A stretch of 64,000 nt of DNA from JAUVPB01 sp965223695. GTDB lineage: Bacteria; Actinomycetota; Thermoleophilia; Gaiellales; Gaiellaceae. The stretch is taken from NCBI GenBank assembly GCA_965223695.1, contig CBDCXJ010000024.1:62001-126000 (forward strand), in the 5' to 3' direction. A program made the position numbers and the translations under genes. Numbering within the stretch: the first letter of the stretch is position 1; each line of letters begins with the position of its first letter. A model generated the notes under the pieces. The model had not been told where the DNA came from. It made no database searches and was given only the letters and a program-made list of their open reading frames with translations. Shown piece by piece: positions 50,315 to 58,800 of the stretch.

Positions 50315-51868
50315 GTGCGTACCAGAGCTTCCGCAACTGAGCTGCCAGACAGAAGCACTGTCTCACCGGCCGTGGTGCTCGCCAGCCTCGGTGCCCTCGC
50401 GGCAGCCTTGTTCGCTGCACTGCTGGCCACCACAGACGCTGCACAGGCAGGCGTCGGAGAGGCGCCGGAATGCACACGGCCCTACAGCGACGCAAGCCCG
50501 TGGAACACGCCTATTCCTGCAGGCGCCGGCTACCTGCCAAACAGCGCCGCCCGTGTCAACGCGATCGGAGGCAACCTCTCTTCTGACCCGACGCAGTACA
50601 CCTACCCCGTCTACTACGCGACGGCGTCGACGCCGAAACGGCCAGTAACGCTGTCCGGCTGGTTCTCGCGGACACGGCCAGACGGCACGACGTTCACCAA
50701 CATCCAGAAGACGACGGTTCAGGTGCCGGTACCCGCCGGCGCCGCGCCCGCGTCGGGAAGCGACGCGCAGGTCATCATTATCGACCGCGCGAGCGGCCGC
50801 GAGTGGGGCTTCTACAACTTCGGAGCGGCCGGACCCGGTGCCTATCGGGCCCAGAACGGCTACCGCTACAGCGTCGGCTTGAACGGCGCGCCCGCGACGA
50901 ACGCCAACGGCAACGGCTTCGTCGCCCGCGGCGCCGGCGTGCCCTATCTCGCGGGCCTCGTGCGTCCGTGCGAGGTGCGGCGCGGCTCGATCGAGCATGC
51001 GCTTGCGTTTGCATACGACGCGCCTGGAGCCGGCTTCGTCTATCCGGCCGGGAAGTCGGACGGCGGCGGCGCGGGCCTGAGCGCCCTGCCCGAGGGCACC
51101 CGACTTCAGCTTGACCCCGGGTTGAGCGACGCACAGATCCGCGCCTGGGGTTGCACCGGCCCCTGCCTCACGATCGCCCACGCGCTACAGCGCTACGGCA
51201 TGTACGTCGTCGACAACTCGGGGAGCTCGAAAGTGATGATGGAGTTCCAGGGCACGGCCCGGTGGGCCAGGCTCGTGAGCCGCTCGACCGCAGCTCCCAT
51301 TCCACTCTCTGCCTTCAAAGTGCTTGCCGCCAACTCCGGCGCGGGGACCCCTCCGCCCAGCACAGGGCCGCCTCCTGGGGGGTCCTCCGCGCCGCCTCCT
51401 CCGCCCGAGAACGCAGCGAGGCCGAAGAAGCCGAAGAAGAGGGTCAAGCCTGGTGCGAGAGGAAACAAGCGCCTCGCTGTCAGAGGGTGGCGCGTGAAGG
51501 GGCGCAGGCTGCGAGCCGGCCGCACGTTCAGCGCGCAAGCGACCTTCGGGATGTCGACGCGTCCGAGGCGCGTGCCGTTCGGCTTGCAGGTCGCATGCCC
51601 GGCGCGGATCGGCTCGAGCGCTGTACCGCTCCTGAGCGCGAGGCTCATTCGGGTAGCCAACAGGGGGCGTGTGCGCGCGACCTGCCGCTGGTCGATCCCC
51701 GGCGGCACGCGCGGGAAACGGCTCCGAGCATCCGTCAGCGTCGGCTACACCGGGGGCGAGACGAGAATTCGATTTGTGGGGAAGATCCGCAGGGCCCGCA
51801 TAGCACCTCCCACGCTCGCTTCGGGCCACTTCCCGCAACGGGCGCAAAGCGCCCGCACGGGCGCCTAG
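50315..51868 (+). CDS. Secreted protein of unknown function with Arg/Lys-rich C-terminal region
   Basis: About 517 residues from GTG 50315 (GGGGGTGG upstream; GTG 50291 possible). The signal peptide SPAVVLASLGALAAALFAAL ends near AQAG. The mature part (~45-340) has CTRPYSDASPWNTPIPAG, VYYATASTPKRPVTLSGWFS, VIIIDRASGREWGFYNFGAA and GCTGPCLTIAHALQRYGMYV, a pattern shared by secreted actinobacterial proteins of unknown role, possibly glycan-binding. A Pro/Gly-rich hinge leads to a basic beta-rich C-terminal domain. Divergent from the esterase lipoprotein; a small dyad CCTAG-N6-CTAGG lies at 50197-50212 between them. Confidence 0.8.
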   Translation: MRTRASATELPDRSTVSPAVVLASLGALAAALFAALLATTDAAQAGVGEAPECTRPYSDASPWNTPIPAGAGYLPNSAARVNAIGGNLSSDPTQYTYPVYYATASTPKRPVTLSGWFSRTRPDGTTFTNIQKTTVQVPVPAGAAPASGSDAQVIIIDRASGREWGFYNFGAAGPGAYRAQNGYRYSVGLNGAPATNANGNGFVARGAGVPYLAGLVRPCEVRRGSIEHALAFAYDAPGAGFVYPAGKSDGGGAGLSALPEGTRLQLDPGLSDAQIRAWGCTGPCLTIAHALQRYGMYVVDNSGSSKVMMEFQGTARWARLVSRSTAAPIPLSAFKVLAANSGAGTPPPSTGPPPGGSSAPPPPPENAARPKKPKKRVKPGARGNKRLAVRGWRVKGRRLRAGRTFSAQATFGMSTRPRRVPFGLQVACPARIGSSAVPLLSARLIRVANRGRVRATCRWSIPGGTRGKRLRASVSVGYTGGETRIRFVGKIRRARIAPPTLASGHFPQRAQSARTGA

Positions 51869-51878
51869 CGCCCGTAAC

Positions 51879-51927
51879 GCGCCGGCGCACCGTGGCCGCC
51901 TGCCGCATCGCCACGGTGCGCCGGCGC
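51879..51927 (+). terminator. Strong stem-loop after the secreted protein gene
   Basis: Perfect 18-bp arms (GCGCCGGCGCACCGTGGC and its complement) with a 13-nt loop begin 10 nt past the stop codon. Without a T-run it is a terminator-like hairpin, common in GC-rich actinobacteria. Confidence 0.75.
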
Positions 51928-52031
51928 ACCTCCCATCCTGCATCTGCGACTCCTCGGCACGTGGCCTATCGCGGCCGTCTTCGCGGCGCCATAATGCCCG
52001 CGCTTTCGCCAAACGAACGAAGGAGCGATGA

Positions 52032-53066
52032 ATGGAGCTCGGGCTCTTCCTATCGACGCACGGGATCAGCAATCGCGAAGAGGGCGACTGGTGGCACCAG
52101 GACACCAAGGTGGAGGACATCGCTCCCGTCGAGTCAGCGTTGCTAGCCGAACGCCTCGGCTTCCACTCGGTATGGATGGGCGACCACGTTTCGTTGCCCG
52201 AGGAGTCCCCCGACTCGGTCACTCCGATTGGCGGAACGAAACGCCGACACTACCCGCCCCGCTCCAACATCCTCGACGGCGCCGTCGTCATGGGCGCCAT
52301 CGCCCAGGCAACCAGCCGGATCAAGATGGCGCCCGGTGTTCTGATCTCACCCTATCGCCACCCGCTCTCGGACGCACGCCAGTTCATGACCGTCGACGTG
52401 CTCTCAGAGGGCCGTCTGATCATGGGCGTCGGCACGGGCTGGATGAAGGAGGAGTTCGAGTCGCTCGGCCACACCTTCTTCAAGCGCCGCCTCGCGGTAC
52501 TCGAGTCGTGCATAGACATCTACGACCAGGCCTGGCGCGAGGGCATCGTCACGTGCCACAACGACTTCTACGACTTCGAGAGCATGGGTGTCTTCCCGTT
52601 GCCGCCACAGCGACCCAGGCCGCCGATCGTCGTCGGAGCGACGAGCAAGGGCACCGCGCGCCTGATTGCCGAGAAGACCGACGGCTTCTTCCCGATCCTC
52701 ACGCGGCCCGACCAGCAGCCGGAAGAGTACCTCGACGTTCAGGAAGCGATTCGCGTCGAGGCAGACAAGATCGGGCGCGATACGCGAGAGCTCGCCAACG
52801 TCGCGTTCGTCTCGTTCCGGCTCTCAGGGCCGGACGAGCCCGAGGCCACGCGAGAGCCACGCTGGAACCTCGGTGGGACGCCCGAGCAGATCCTCTCTGA
52901 CCTCGAGCGCTACGCGAAGTGTGGGTACTCGATCTGCTCGATGACGCCGGTCTGTCCTTCCGCATCGTTCTCTGAGCTGACGGAGCAGGTCGAGTGGCTG
53001 GCCCGTGATGTGCTGCCCGAAGCCAGGAAGATCACACCCGCGGGGGACTGGAAGACCGACCTCTAG
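52032..53066 (+). CDS. LLM-class F420-dependent oxidoreductase
   Basis: 344 residues from ATG with GAAGGAG upstream. ELGLFLSTHGI, ALLAERLGFHSVWMGDHVSLP, RIKMAPGVLISPYRHPLSDAR, DVLSEGRLIMGVGTGWMKEEF and RPPIVVGATSKGTARLIAEK are hallmarks of the F420-dependent LLM group that includes glucose-6-phosphate dehydrogenase-like and uncharacterised enzymes. Monocistronic, between a strong hairpin upstream and a palindrome downstream. Distant from the 30665 member in sequence. Substrate unknown. Confidence 0.9.
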   Translation: MELGLFLSTHGISNREEGDWWHQDTKVEDIAPVESALLAERLGFHSVWMGDHVSLPEESPDSVTPIGGTKRRHYPPRSNILDGAVVMGAIAQATSRIKMAPGVLISPYRHPLSDARQFMTVDVLSEGRLIMGVGTGWMKEEFESLGHTFFKRRLAVLESCIDIYDQAWREGIVTCHNDFYDFESMGVFPLPPQRPRPPIVVGATSKGTARLIAEKTDGFFPILTRPDQQPEEYLDVQEAIRVEADKIGRDTRELANVAFVSFRLSGPDEPEATREPRWNLGGTPEQILSDLERYAKCGYSICSMTPVCPSASFSELTEQVEWLARDVLPEARKITPAGDWKTDL

Positions 53067-53152
53067 GGGCGCGCGCCCGGCGGCGTGCACGCCCCGACCG
53101 ATATCTCGCTGTGCGGTTGCTGGCCGTCGCATGCGCGGGGCGAACTGTTCGC

Positions 53153-53184
53153 CGATGGGTGACTGACCAGTCAGTCACCCATCG
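53153..53184. terminator. Near-perfect palindrome between convergent genes
   Basis: The 15-nt arms CGATGGGTGACTGAC and GTCAGTCACCCATCG flank a 2-nt centre. It lies between the ends of a rightward and a leftward gene, so a bidirectional terminator is likely; the TGACTGAC..GTCAGTCA core also resembles a regulator operator, but no regulator gene is nearby. Confidence 0.55.
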
Positions 53185-53262
53185 CGGAGAGATGTGCCCC
53201 CCGGCGGGTGGCCGGTCAGTCGGGGGTTGCGCGGGATGGGGTGCCCCGGCGTCGAGTCGAAG

Positions 53263-54075
53263 CTAGCCGCGTCCGAAAAGGCCGGGCTCGTCCCGGCCGC
53301 CGGTGCCGCCGGCGACATCCCGCGCGACCTCCGTCAGCATCTCGACGAGAACGGCAAACGTCGCCTCGCCTTCGGCGACCGATGCCGCCGCCGGCGAGCC
53401 CGCGTACGCCCGCTCGAGCCCCATCTCGCGGAACTCGCTGACGTTGCTGGCGATCGCGCGCGCCATGTTCACGGGCACCGTCGGCAGGCTGCGTGCCAGC
53501 TCCTCGTCAACGAGTTCCGGCTGCTCGGCGAGCACGAGAGAGGTCTCGTATCGGTCGGCATGCGACTCGCCACGACGGAACTCCTCGGTGAGGCGCTGGG
53601 CCCGCTCGCGTCGGGTGAGGTCGAGGTAGCCGACGGTCACGCCGGTCTCTGCGTCGATTGCGTCGAGCGCCGCGTGCAATGTGCGCACGTGCTCGGGCTC
53701 GAAGTGGCAGTTCACGACGACGAGCCGATCGAAGCTCTGCGCGATCAGCGATCGTGCGACGTCGGCGACCATCGCCTGGAGCGTGCTCTCTTCGACATGC
53801 AGGCAGCCGGTGAAGGCGCTCGCGTAACGCGTTACACCGAACGGCAGGGTCGGGAGCACGAGCGCGCCAACGTTCGGGTCGTCACGTAGCGTCTCGGCGA
53901 CACGCCTGCTGAGGCCCTCCGCGATCACGAGGTCGGTGCTGAGCGGAGCATGAGGCCCGTGCGGCTCAGTAGCGCCGACCGGCCACAGAAGCACCCACGT
54001 GCGCGCATCGTCGCGCAGCGCACGCGCCTGCTCCGTCGTGAGATGAGCAAAGTACAGCGGCCGCGCAACCGACAT
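53263..54075 (-). CDS. Creatininase-family amidohydrolase
   Basis: About 270 residues; ATG 54075 preferred over GTG 54084. VLLWPVGATEPHGPHAPLST followed by Asp supplies the Glu/His/Asp metal ligands, FGVTRYASAFTG the substrate region, VNCHFEPEH a His, and GESHADRYETSLVLA the late His/Glu. The family includes creatinine amidohydrolase, MftE peptidase and FAPy deformylase-like enzymes; cyclic amide opening is typical. Isolated, downstream of the disrupted protease gene. Confidence 0.88.
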   Translation of the reverse strand: MSVARPLYFAHLTTEQARALRDDARTWVLLWPVGATEPHGPHAPLSTDLVIAEGLSRRVAETLRDDPNVGALVLPTLPFGVTRYASAFTGCLHVEESTLQAMVADVARSLIAQSFDRLVVVNCHFEPEHVRTLHAALDAIDAETGVTVGYLDLTRRERAQRLTEEFRRGESHADRYETSLVLAEQPELVDEELARSLPTVPVNMARAIASNVSEFREMGLERAYAGSPAAASVAEGEATFAVLVEMLTEVARDVAGGTGGRDEPGLFGRG

Positions 54076-54105
54076 GGCGCGCACCGTAGCGCCAAGCAGC
54101 CGCCC

Positions 54106-54154
54106 CGAGAACGGCTGGCCAGCCGTTCTCGCAAGGTAGCGGCGGAGCCGCTAC
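54106..54154 (-). terminator. Two consecutive hairpins after the protease gene
   Basis: GTAGCGGC-GGA-GCCGCTAC (54136-54154) overlaps the stop codon of the leftward protease gene. A perfect 26-nt palindrome (13-nt arms CGAGAACGGCTGG) follows at 54106-54131. Together they look like the transcript end. Confidence 0.6.
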
Positions 54155-55310
54155 CCGTCGGGACGGTCGGTCAGCGTGGCGCTGACGCTGTGCGTGTCCT
54201 GTCCACGCACGAGCTCGATCGCGATCGCCTCGGCCGGCTTTCGGTTGCGCAGGATGCGCAGGAAGTCCTCAACCTTGCGCAGCGGTTCACCGTCGATCGC
54301 TGTCAGGACATCGCCCGGCTCGATGCCCGCCCCGGCCGCGCCTGAGCCCGGTACGACGCTGAAGATCAGGATCCCCTCGGCGACGGGGATGTCGAACTGC
54401 GCCGCGATCTGCGGTGTCAACTCGCGGAGGTCGACGCCGAGGAACGCGTGCTCGACCCGTCCCGTGTGGATCAGCTGCTCGACCACGCGAAGCACGGTCG
54501 GTGCCGGAATCGCGAAGCCGATCGAGACCGAGCCTTCCTGCGGCGGGATGTAGGCCACGTTGATCCCGATCACCTGTCCGTCTGCGTCGACGAGCGCGCC
54601 TCCGGAGTTGCCGGGCGAGATCGCCGCGTCGGTCTGGATCAGGTCGACCAGGGCCGGTGTCGAGCCGCCGGATGGAATCGAGCGATGAAGGCCCGACACG
54701 ATCCCGGCGGTCACTGTGTTCTCGAAGCCGAGCGGGCTGCCCATCGCGATCGCGAGCTGCCCATCGCGATCGCGAGCTGCCCGACCTGGGGCGGGCCGTC
54801 GCTGAACCTGGCCTTGGGAAGACCCTTGCGCTTGATCCGAACGATCGCGAGGTCGGTCCGCGGGTCGTCTGCCACGAACGTACCCGGCACTCTCTCGCCG
54901 CTCGCAAGAACCACTTCGATCGTGTCGGCGCCAGCGACTACGTGGCTGTTGGTAACGATCAGGCCGTTCTTGCTCCAGATGACGCCGCTTCCGCTCGAGG
55001 GTCCGAAGGGCGTCGTCACGAGGACGGTCACGATCGATGGCTGCGTCTCGCGAACGACGCCTGGCAGCTGGTCGAAGAGGCTCGTGGCCCCGCCTGTCTC
55101 GCCACTCGGAGGAGCAGGCGGCGCGGTGGTCTCACCGGGGGGCGCTGCCGACGCCAGCGGCTCAGCTGCGGCTTCGCGGGTGGAGCTCGATTCTGCGTCC
55201 TGGCCCAAGCCCTCGCTCGAGCTCGAGCCGCAGGCGGCCGCCGTGGCTAGCCCCGCGGCGAGCAGGCCCGCAAGGGCCAGAAGTCTGAGCGTGCGCAACC
55301 GGGAGGGCAT
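54151..55310 (-). pseudogene. HtrA/DegP-like trypsin lipoprotein with PDZ domain, frameshifted
   Basis: The N-terminal frame (from ATG 55310) has a lipobox signal (LATAAAC), a linker, then the trypsin domain with VTNSHVVAG (His) and DDPRTDLAIVRI (Asp), breaking off after GQLAIAMGS. The next frame carries MGSPLGFENTVTAGIVSG, SPGNSGGALVD (Ser) and a PDZ domain (GILIFSVVPGSGAAGAGIEP). A 20-bp unit present twice at the junction shifts the frame; with one copy the two parts join cleanly as GQLAIAMGSPLGFENT. As written the serine and PDZ parts are not made in one chain. Confidence 0.9.
54737..54782 (-). repeat. 20-bp tandem duplication causing the frameshift
   Basis: Two adjacent identical 20-bp copies (54737-54756, 54757-54776) begin CTGCCCATCGCGATCGCGAG and are followed by a 6-bp partial third copy. 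Because 20 is not a multiple of 3, the number of copies decides whether the protease frame is intact. Confidence 0.95.
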
Positions 55311-55441
55311 CGCTTCGCACACTAGATCGGTGCTACGCGAGCGTCCATAGCCCACCCGCACACGGCGCGTCCGCAGAGGCCTGGCCATACCTCTGTTATC
55401 GGCCCGAGCAGCCGGCCCCATGACCGCTACGATCGGCGCCC

Positions 55442-56827
55442 GTGGAGCGCTTTGAGGCCGCTAGCGATGTCTCCGCCGACGTGGTCGTCGCAGGAGCTGG
55501 CGGCGCCGGACTTGCAGCGGCTCTCGCGGCCGGTGACGCCGGCCGCACGACGATCCTGCTCGAGGCGCGTGAGACGTTCCGCGAGGACTCGAACACGGCG
55601 ATGAGCACGTCGATGATCCCGGCCGCAGGCACGCCGGCTCAGGCGGCGGCGGGCGTCGCCGACTCGGCCCAGCAGTTCCGCGAGGACATCATGCGCAAGA
55701 CCGGCGAGAAGGCCGACCCGACCGTGACCGACGCCCTCGTCGATGTCGGTCCGGCCCTGATCGAGTGGCTCACCGAGCGCTGGCAGATCCCGCTCGAGCT
55801 CTCCACAGAGTTCCTGTATCCAGGGCATGCGGCGCTTCGATGCCACACCGTCCACGACCGTGCGGGCAGCACGCTGCATCGCTTCCTGATGGAAGCCCTC
55901 GCAACCGTTGACGAGGTGATGCTCGTCTGCCCGGCGCGACTCGCCGACGTCCAGGTCGAGGGCGGCCGCGTCGTTGCGGCACACGTCGAGCGGCCCGACG
56001 GCAGCAGCGAGCGCATTGCTACGGGCGCCGTGGTTCTGGCGACGAACGGCTTCGGTGCAAACCCGGAGCTCGTTGCCCGCCACTGCCCGGAGATCGTTGA
56101 AGGCCTCTACTTCGGCGGCGAGGGAAGCAATGGCGACGCCCTCGACATAGGCGGGCGCTTGGGCGCCGACGCGGCCTGCCTCGACGCTTACCAGGGTCAT
56201 GGCTCGGTGGCCCATCCTCACGGTGTGCTCCTGACGTGGGGCACCGTCGTTCAGGGCGCCGTGCTCGTCAACGAGCGCGGTGAGCGTTTCGCCGACGAGT
56301 CGCCCGGCTACTCGGAGCTCGCGTGCAGCGTCCTCGAGCAGCCCGACGCGCGCGCCTGGATGATCTACGACGAGCGGATCGACGCCGGCCTGCGCACCTT
56401 CGCCGACTACGAGCGCTGTCTCGAGGCCGGCGCCGTGCTCGAGGCCGCGGACGCCGCGGGGCTAGCGTCAATAGTCGGCTGCTCGCCTGCAGCCATCGCC
56501 GAGACGCTGGCGGCCTCGGAGCGCTTCGCCGCCGGCGCCGACACCGACCCCCTTGGACGCACCGGCTGGGAAGCACCGCTCGTGGCTCCCTACCGCGCTG
56601 TTCAGGTCACCGGAGCGCTCTTCCACACCCAGGGCGGCCTCAAGGTCGACGCGCACGCGCGCGTGCTCGCGAGGGGCGCGCCGCTCGAGGGCCTCTATGC
56701 CGCGGGTGGTGCCGCCGTCGGCATCTCGGGCCACGGCGCGGCCGGCTACCTAGCTGGCAACGGCCTGCTCGCCGCGCTCGGACTCGGCTACATCGCCGGG
56801 ACGCATCTCGCGACGGACGGCGCCTAA
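55442..56827 (+). CDS. FAD-dependent oxidoreductase (fumarate reductase/3-ketosteroid dehydrogenase-like)
   Basis: 461 residues from GTG. N-terminal FAD motif ADVVVAGAGGAGLAAALAA, NTAMSTSMIPAAGT near the flavin, GAVVLATNGFGANPELV, FGGEGSNGDALDIGGRLGAD, and C-terminal GLYAAGGAAVGISGHGAAGY typical of the FAD_binding_2 family (fumarate reductase flavoprotein, ketosteroid dehydrogenase). It ends 26 nt before nitrile hydratase beta and probably heads that operon, so it may produce or process the nitrile or amide pathway compound. Confidence 0.9.
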   Translation: MERFEAASDVSADVVVAGAGGAGLAAALAAGDAGRTTILLEARETFREDSNTAMSTSMIPAAGTPAQAAAGVADSAQQFREDIMRKTGEKADPTVTDALVDVGPALIEWLTERWQIPLELSTEFLYPGHAALRCHTVHDRAGSTLHRFLMEALATVDEVMLVCPARLADVQVEGGRVVAAHVERPDGSSERIATGAVVLATNGFGANPELVARHCPEIVEGLYFGGEGSNGDALDIGGRLGADAACLDAYQGHGSVAHPHGVLLTWGTVVQGAVLVNERGERFADESPGYSELACSVLEQPDARAWMIYDERIDAGLRTFADYERCLEAGAVLEAADAAGLASIVGCSPAAIAETLAASERFAAGADTDPLGRTGWEAPLVAPYRAVQVTGALFHTQGGLKVDAHARVLARGAPLEGLYAAGGAAVGISGHGAAGYLAGNGLLAALGLGYIAGTHLATDGA

Positions 56828-56853
56828 CGCCCCTGTGACATACTCGCGCTCGC

Positions 56854-57531
56854 ATGGCGCGGGCACATGACATCGGCGGGGTCAAGGGGCTCGGCGCGGT
56901 CGAGATCGAGCAGAACGAGCCGGTCTTCCACTCAGACTGGGAGCGGCGCATTTTCGGCATCACCATGGCCACGCTCGGCAAGGGCCTGTACGGCATCGAG
57001 CACTTCCGCTCCGGGATCGAGCAGATCCCGATCTTGCCCTACATGGAGTCGAGCTACTACGAGCGCTGGATCGCGACGCTCGAGCACAATCTCATCGGCT
57101 CCGGCGTCTTGAGCGAGGACGAGATCGACGCACGCGCGGCCGAGCTCTCGCGCGACCCAGATGCCGAGATCGGGCGACGTGACGAGCCCGAGTCCTGCGA
57201 GATGCTGCTCGGTGCGATACACGGCGGCATGTCGCCCGAGCGCGAGGTCGAGGCAGAGCGTCGCTTCGATATTGGCGATCGCGTGATCGCGAGCGGCACC
57301 GACGCGGCGGGCCATACTCGCCTACCGCGCTACGTCCGCGGTAAGCAAGGCACGATCACGCGGCTCGACAAGGCCTTCGTCTACCCCGAGACGAACGTCC
57401 TTGGCGAGGGCGAGAACCCCGAGTGGTGCTACTGCGTGCGCTTCGAGGCCGACGAGGTGTGGGGCGGCGACGCGGAGGATCGCGCGCCCGTCTACGTCGA
57501 CGTGTGGGAGAGCTACCTCACCCCTGCGTGA
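56854..57531 (+). CDS. nthB: Nitrile hydratase, beta subunit
   Basis: 225 residues: HDIGGVKGLGAVEIEQNEPV at the N-terminus, YYERWIATLEHNLIGSGVL, then the SH3-like C-terminal domain RFDIGDRVIASG, HTRLPRYVRGKQGTI and PVYVDVWESYL. These are diagnostic of nitrile hydratase beta, which with alpha converts nitriles to amides. The gene order beta then alpha is that of cobalt-type enzymes in Rhodococcus and relatives. The ATG is 26 nt after the flavoprotein gene. Confidence 0.95.
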   Translation: MARAHDIGGVKGLGAVEIEQNEPVFHSDWERRIFGITMATLGKGLYGIEHFRSGIEQIPILPYMESSYYERWIATLEHNLIGSGVLSEDEIDARAAELSRDPDAEIGRRDEPESCEMLLGAIHGGMSPEREVEAERRFDIGDRVIASGTDAAGHTRLPRYVRGKQGTITRLDKAFVYPETNVLGEGENPEWCYCVRFEADEVWGGDAEDRAPVYVDVWESYLTPA

Positions 57532-57541
57532 GGCAGGGAAG

Positions 57542-58135
57542 ATGGCAGACGAGAGCGCAGCGACTACCTACGCGAACCTCAGGACGCGGGCGATCGAGGC
57601 CCTACTCGTCGAGAAGGGCATCCTGGCGAGCGACGCCGTCGACAAGGTCGTCGCCGCATACGAGGAGGACATAGGGCCGCTGAACGGCGCGCGCGTCGTC
57701 GCACGGGCCTGGGTCGATCCCGCGTACAAGTCGGCGCTCCTGGATAACGCGACGGCCGCGATCGGCGAGCTCGGCATCGCCGGCATGCAAGGCGAGAACA
57801 TGGTCGCGCTCGAGAACACAGAAGACGTCCACAACGTCGTCGTCTGCACGCTTTGCTCCTGCTACCCGTGGCCGGTCCTCGGGCTTCCGCCGTACTGGTA
57901 CAAGTCGAACGAATATCGCGGCAGGGTTGTCATCGAGCCGCGTGCCGTGCTCGCCGAGCTTGGCCTCGATGTCGACGAGTCGGTCGAGCTACGCGTCTGG
58001 GACTCGAGTGCCGAGATCCGCTACATGGTGCTGCCGCAGCGTCCCGAGGGGACCGACGCGCTCTCGGAGGAAGAGCTGGCCGGACTCGTCACGCGCGACT
58101 CGATGATCGGCGTCTCGCGGGCGGAGGCATCGTGA
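57542..58135 (+). CDS. nthA: Nitrile hydratase, alpha subunit (cobalt type)
   Basis: 197 residues from ATG with AGGGAAG upstream. The metal claw is VCTLCSC (Cys102, Cys105, Ser106, Cys107); Thr after the first Cys is characteristic of cobalt enzymes, whereas Fe enzymes have Ser. Flanks are YPWPVLGLPPYWYKSNEYR and VELRVWDSSAEIRYMVLP, as expected. The cysteines are oxidised to sulfenic/sulfinic acids in known enzymes. The downstream activator and cobalt importer support cobalt loading. Ends 28 nt before the activator gene. Confidence 0.96.
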   Translation: MADESAATTYANLRTRAIEALLVEKGILASDAVDKVVAAYEEDIGPLNGARVVARAWVDPAYKSALLDNATAAIGELGIAGMQGENMVALENTEDVHNVVVCTLCSCYPWPVLGLPPYWYKSNEYRGRVVIEPRAVLAELGLDVDESVELRVWDSSAEIRYMVLPQRPEGTDALSEEELAGLVTRDSMIGVSRAEAS

Positions 58136-58163
58136 GGCCCCTCGGAATCACGGTAGGGGCCGA

Positions 58164-58565
58164 GTGACCGACTCGGCTGTGACAGACCCGGCTGGTCCGG
58201 CCGCGTTGCCGCGACGCAATGGCGAACTCGTCTTCGAGGCTCCATGGGAAGGGCGCGCGTTCGGCATTGCGGTCGCGCTTACGGAGGCCGGCACCTACGA
58301 CTGGGATGAGTTCCGCCAGCAGCTGATCGCGCAGATCGACGCGGCCGAGGAGGACGACGGCTCGCGCTACTACGAGCGTTGGCTCGCCTCGCTCGAAGAC
58401 GTTCTGCTCGAACAGGGCGTTCTCTCTGCGGCCGAGCTCGACGCACGGGCCAGCGAGCTCGCGGCAAGCGACGAGCATGAGCACGACCACGATCACGGCG
58501 ACCATGGTCATCACCACGCGTCGCACGCGCACGACCACGCCACGGCCGAGAGAGGGAACCCCTGA
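58164..58565 (+). CDS. Nitrile hydratase activator (beta-N-terminal-like) with His-rich tail
   Basis: 133 residues from GTG. FEAPWEGRAFGIAVALTEAG and SRYYERWLASLEDVLLEQGV resemble the N-terminal half of the beta subunit, as in P14K/NhlE-type activators that deliver cobalt by subunit swapping. The last ~30 residues hold many His and Asp (DEHEHDHDHGDHGHHH), a probable metal reservoir. A 7-bp stem (GGCCCCT/AGGGGCC, 58136-58161) covers the AGGGG ribosome site, which would make translation depend on ribosomes arriving from alpha. Overlaps cbtB (TGATG). Confidence 0.9.
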   Translation: MTDSAVTDPAGPAALPRRNGELVFEAPWEGRAFGIAVALTEAGTYDWDEFRQQLIAQIDAAEEDDGSRYYERWLASLEDVLLEQGVLSAAELDARASELAASDEHEHDHDHGDHGHHHASHAHDHATAERGNP

Positions 58566-58789
58566 TGCTGATCGCACGAGCTGCCTACGCGACGACCACG
58601 GCCCTGCGCGCGAACGAGCGGCTGCTCGGCGCCACCTGTCTCGTGCTCGGCGCGATCATCTACTACGTCGCGATGCTTGATCAGGGTCAGCTGCTCGGCG
58701 TGCTGATCGGCTCTGCCGCGGCGAACCAGAACTACCTGCACGAGTTCTTCCACGACGGCCGCCACCTCGGCGGCGTGCCCTGCCACTAG
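58565..58789 (+). CDS. cbtB: Cobalt transporter subunit CbtB
   Basis: 74 residues with one membrane segment (LLGATCLVLGAIIYYVAML) and a C-terminal His motif (NYLHEFFHDGRHLGGVPCH) typical of CbtB. CbtB works with CbtA in cobalt uptake, usually for cobalamin; here it directly follows the cobalt nitrile hydratase activator, with which it overlaps by 1 nt. The family is normally B12-regulated, but no cobalamin riboswitch is seen. Confidence 0.9.
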   Translation: MLIARAAYATTTALRANERLLGATCLVLGAIIYYVAMLDQGQLLGVLIGSAAANQNYLHEFFHDGRHLGGVPCH

Positions 58790-58800
58790 GGCCGAGCGCC

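Noticed and set aside
54711..54782. Programmed ribosomal frameshift in the protease gene
   Set aside because: The break coincides exactly with a duplicated 20-bp unit, so a duplication is the direct explanation.
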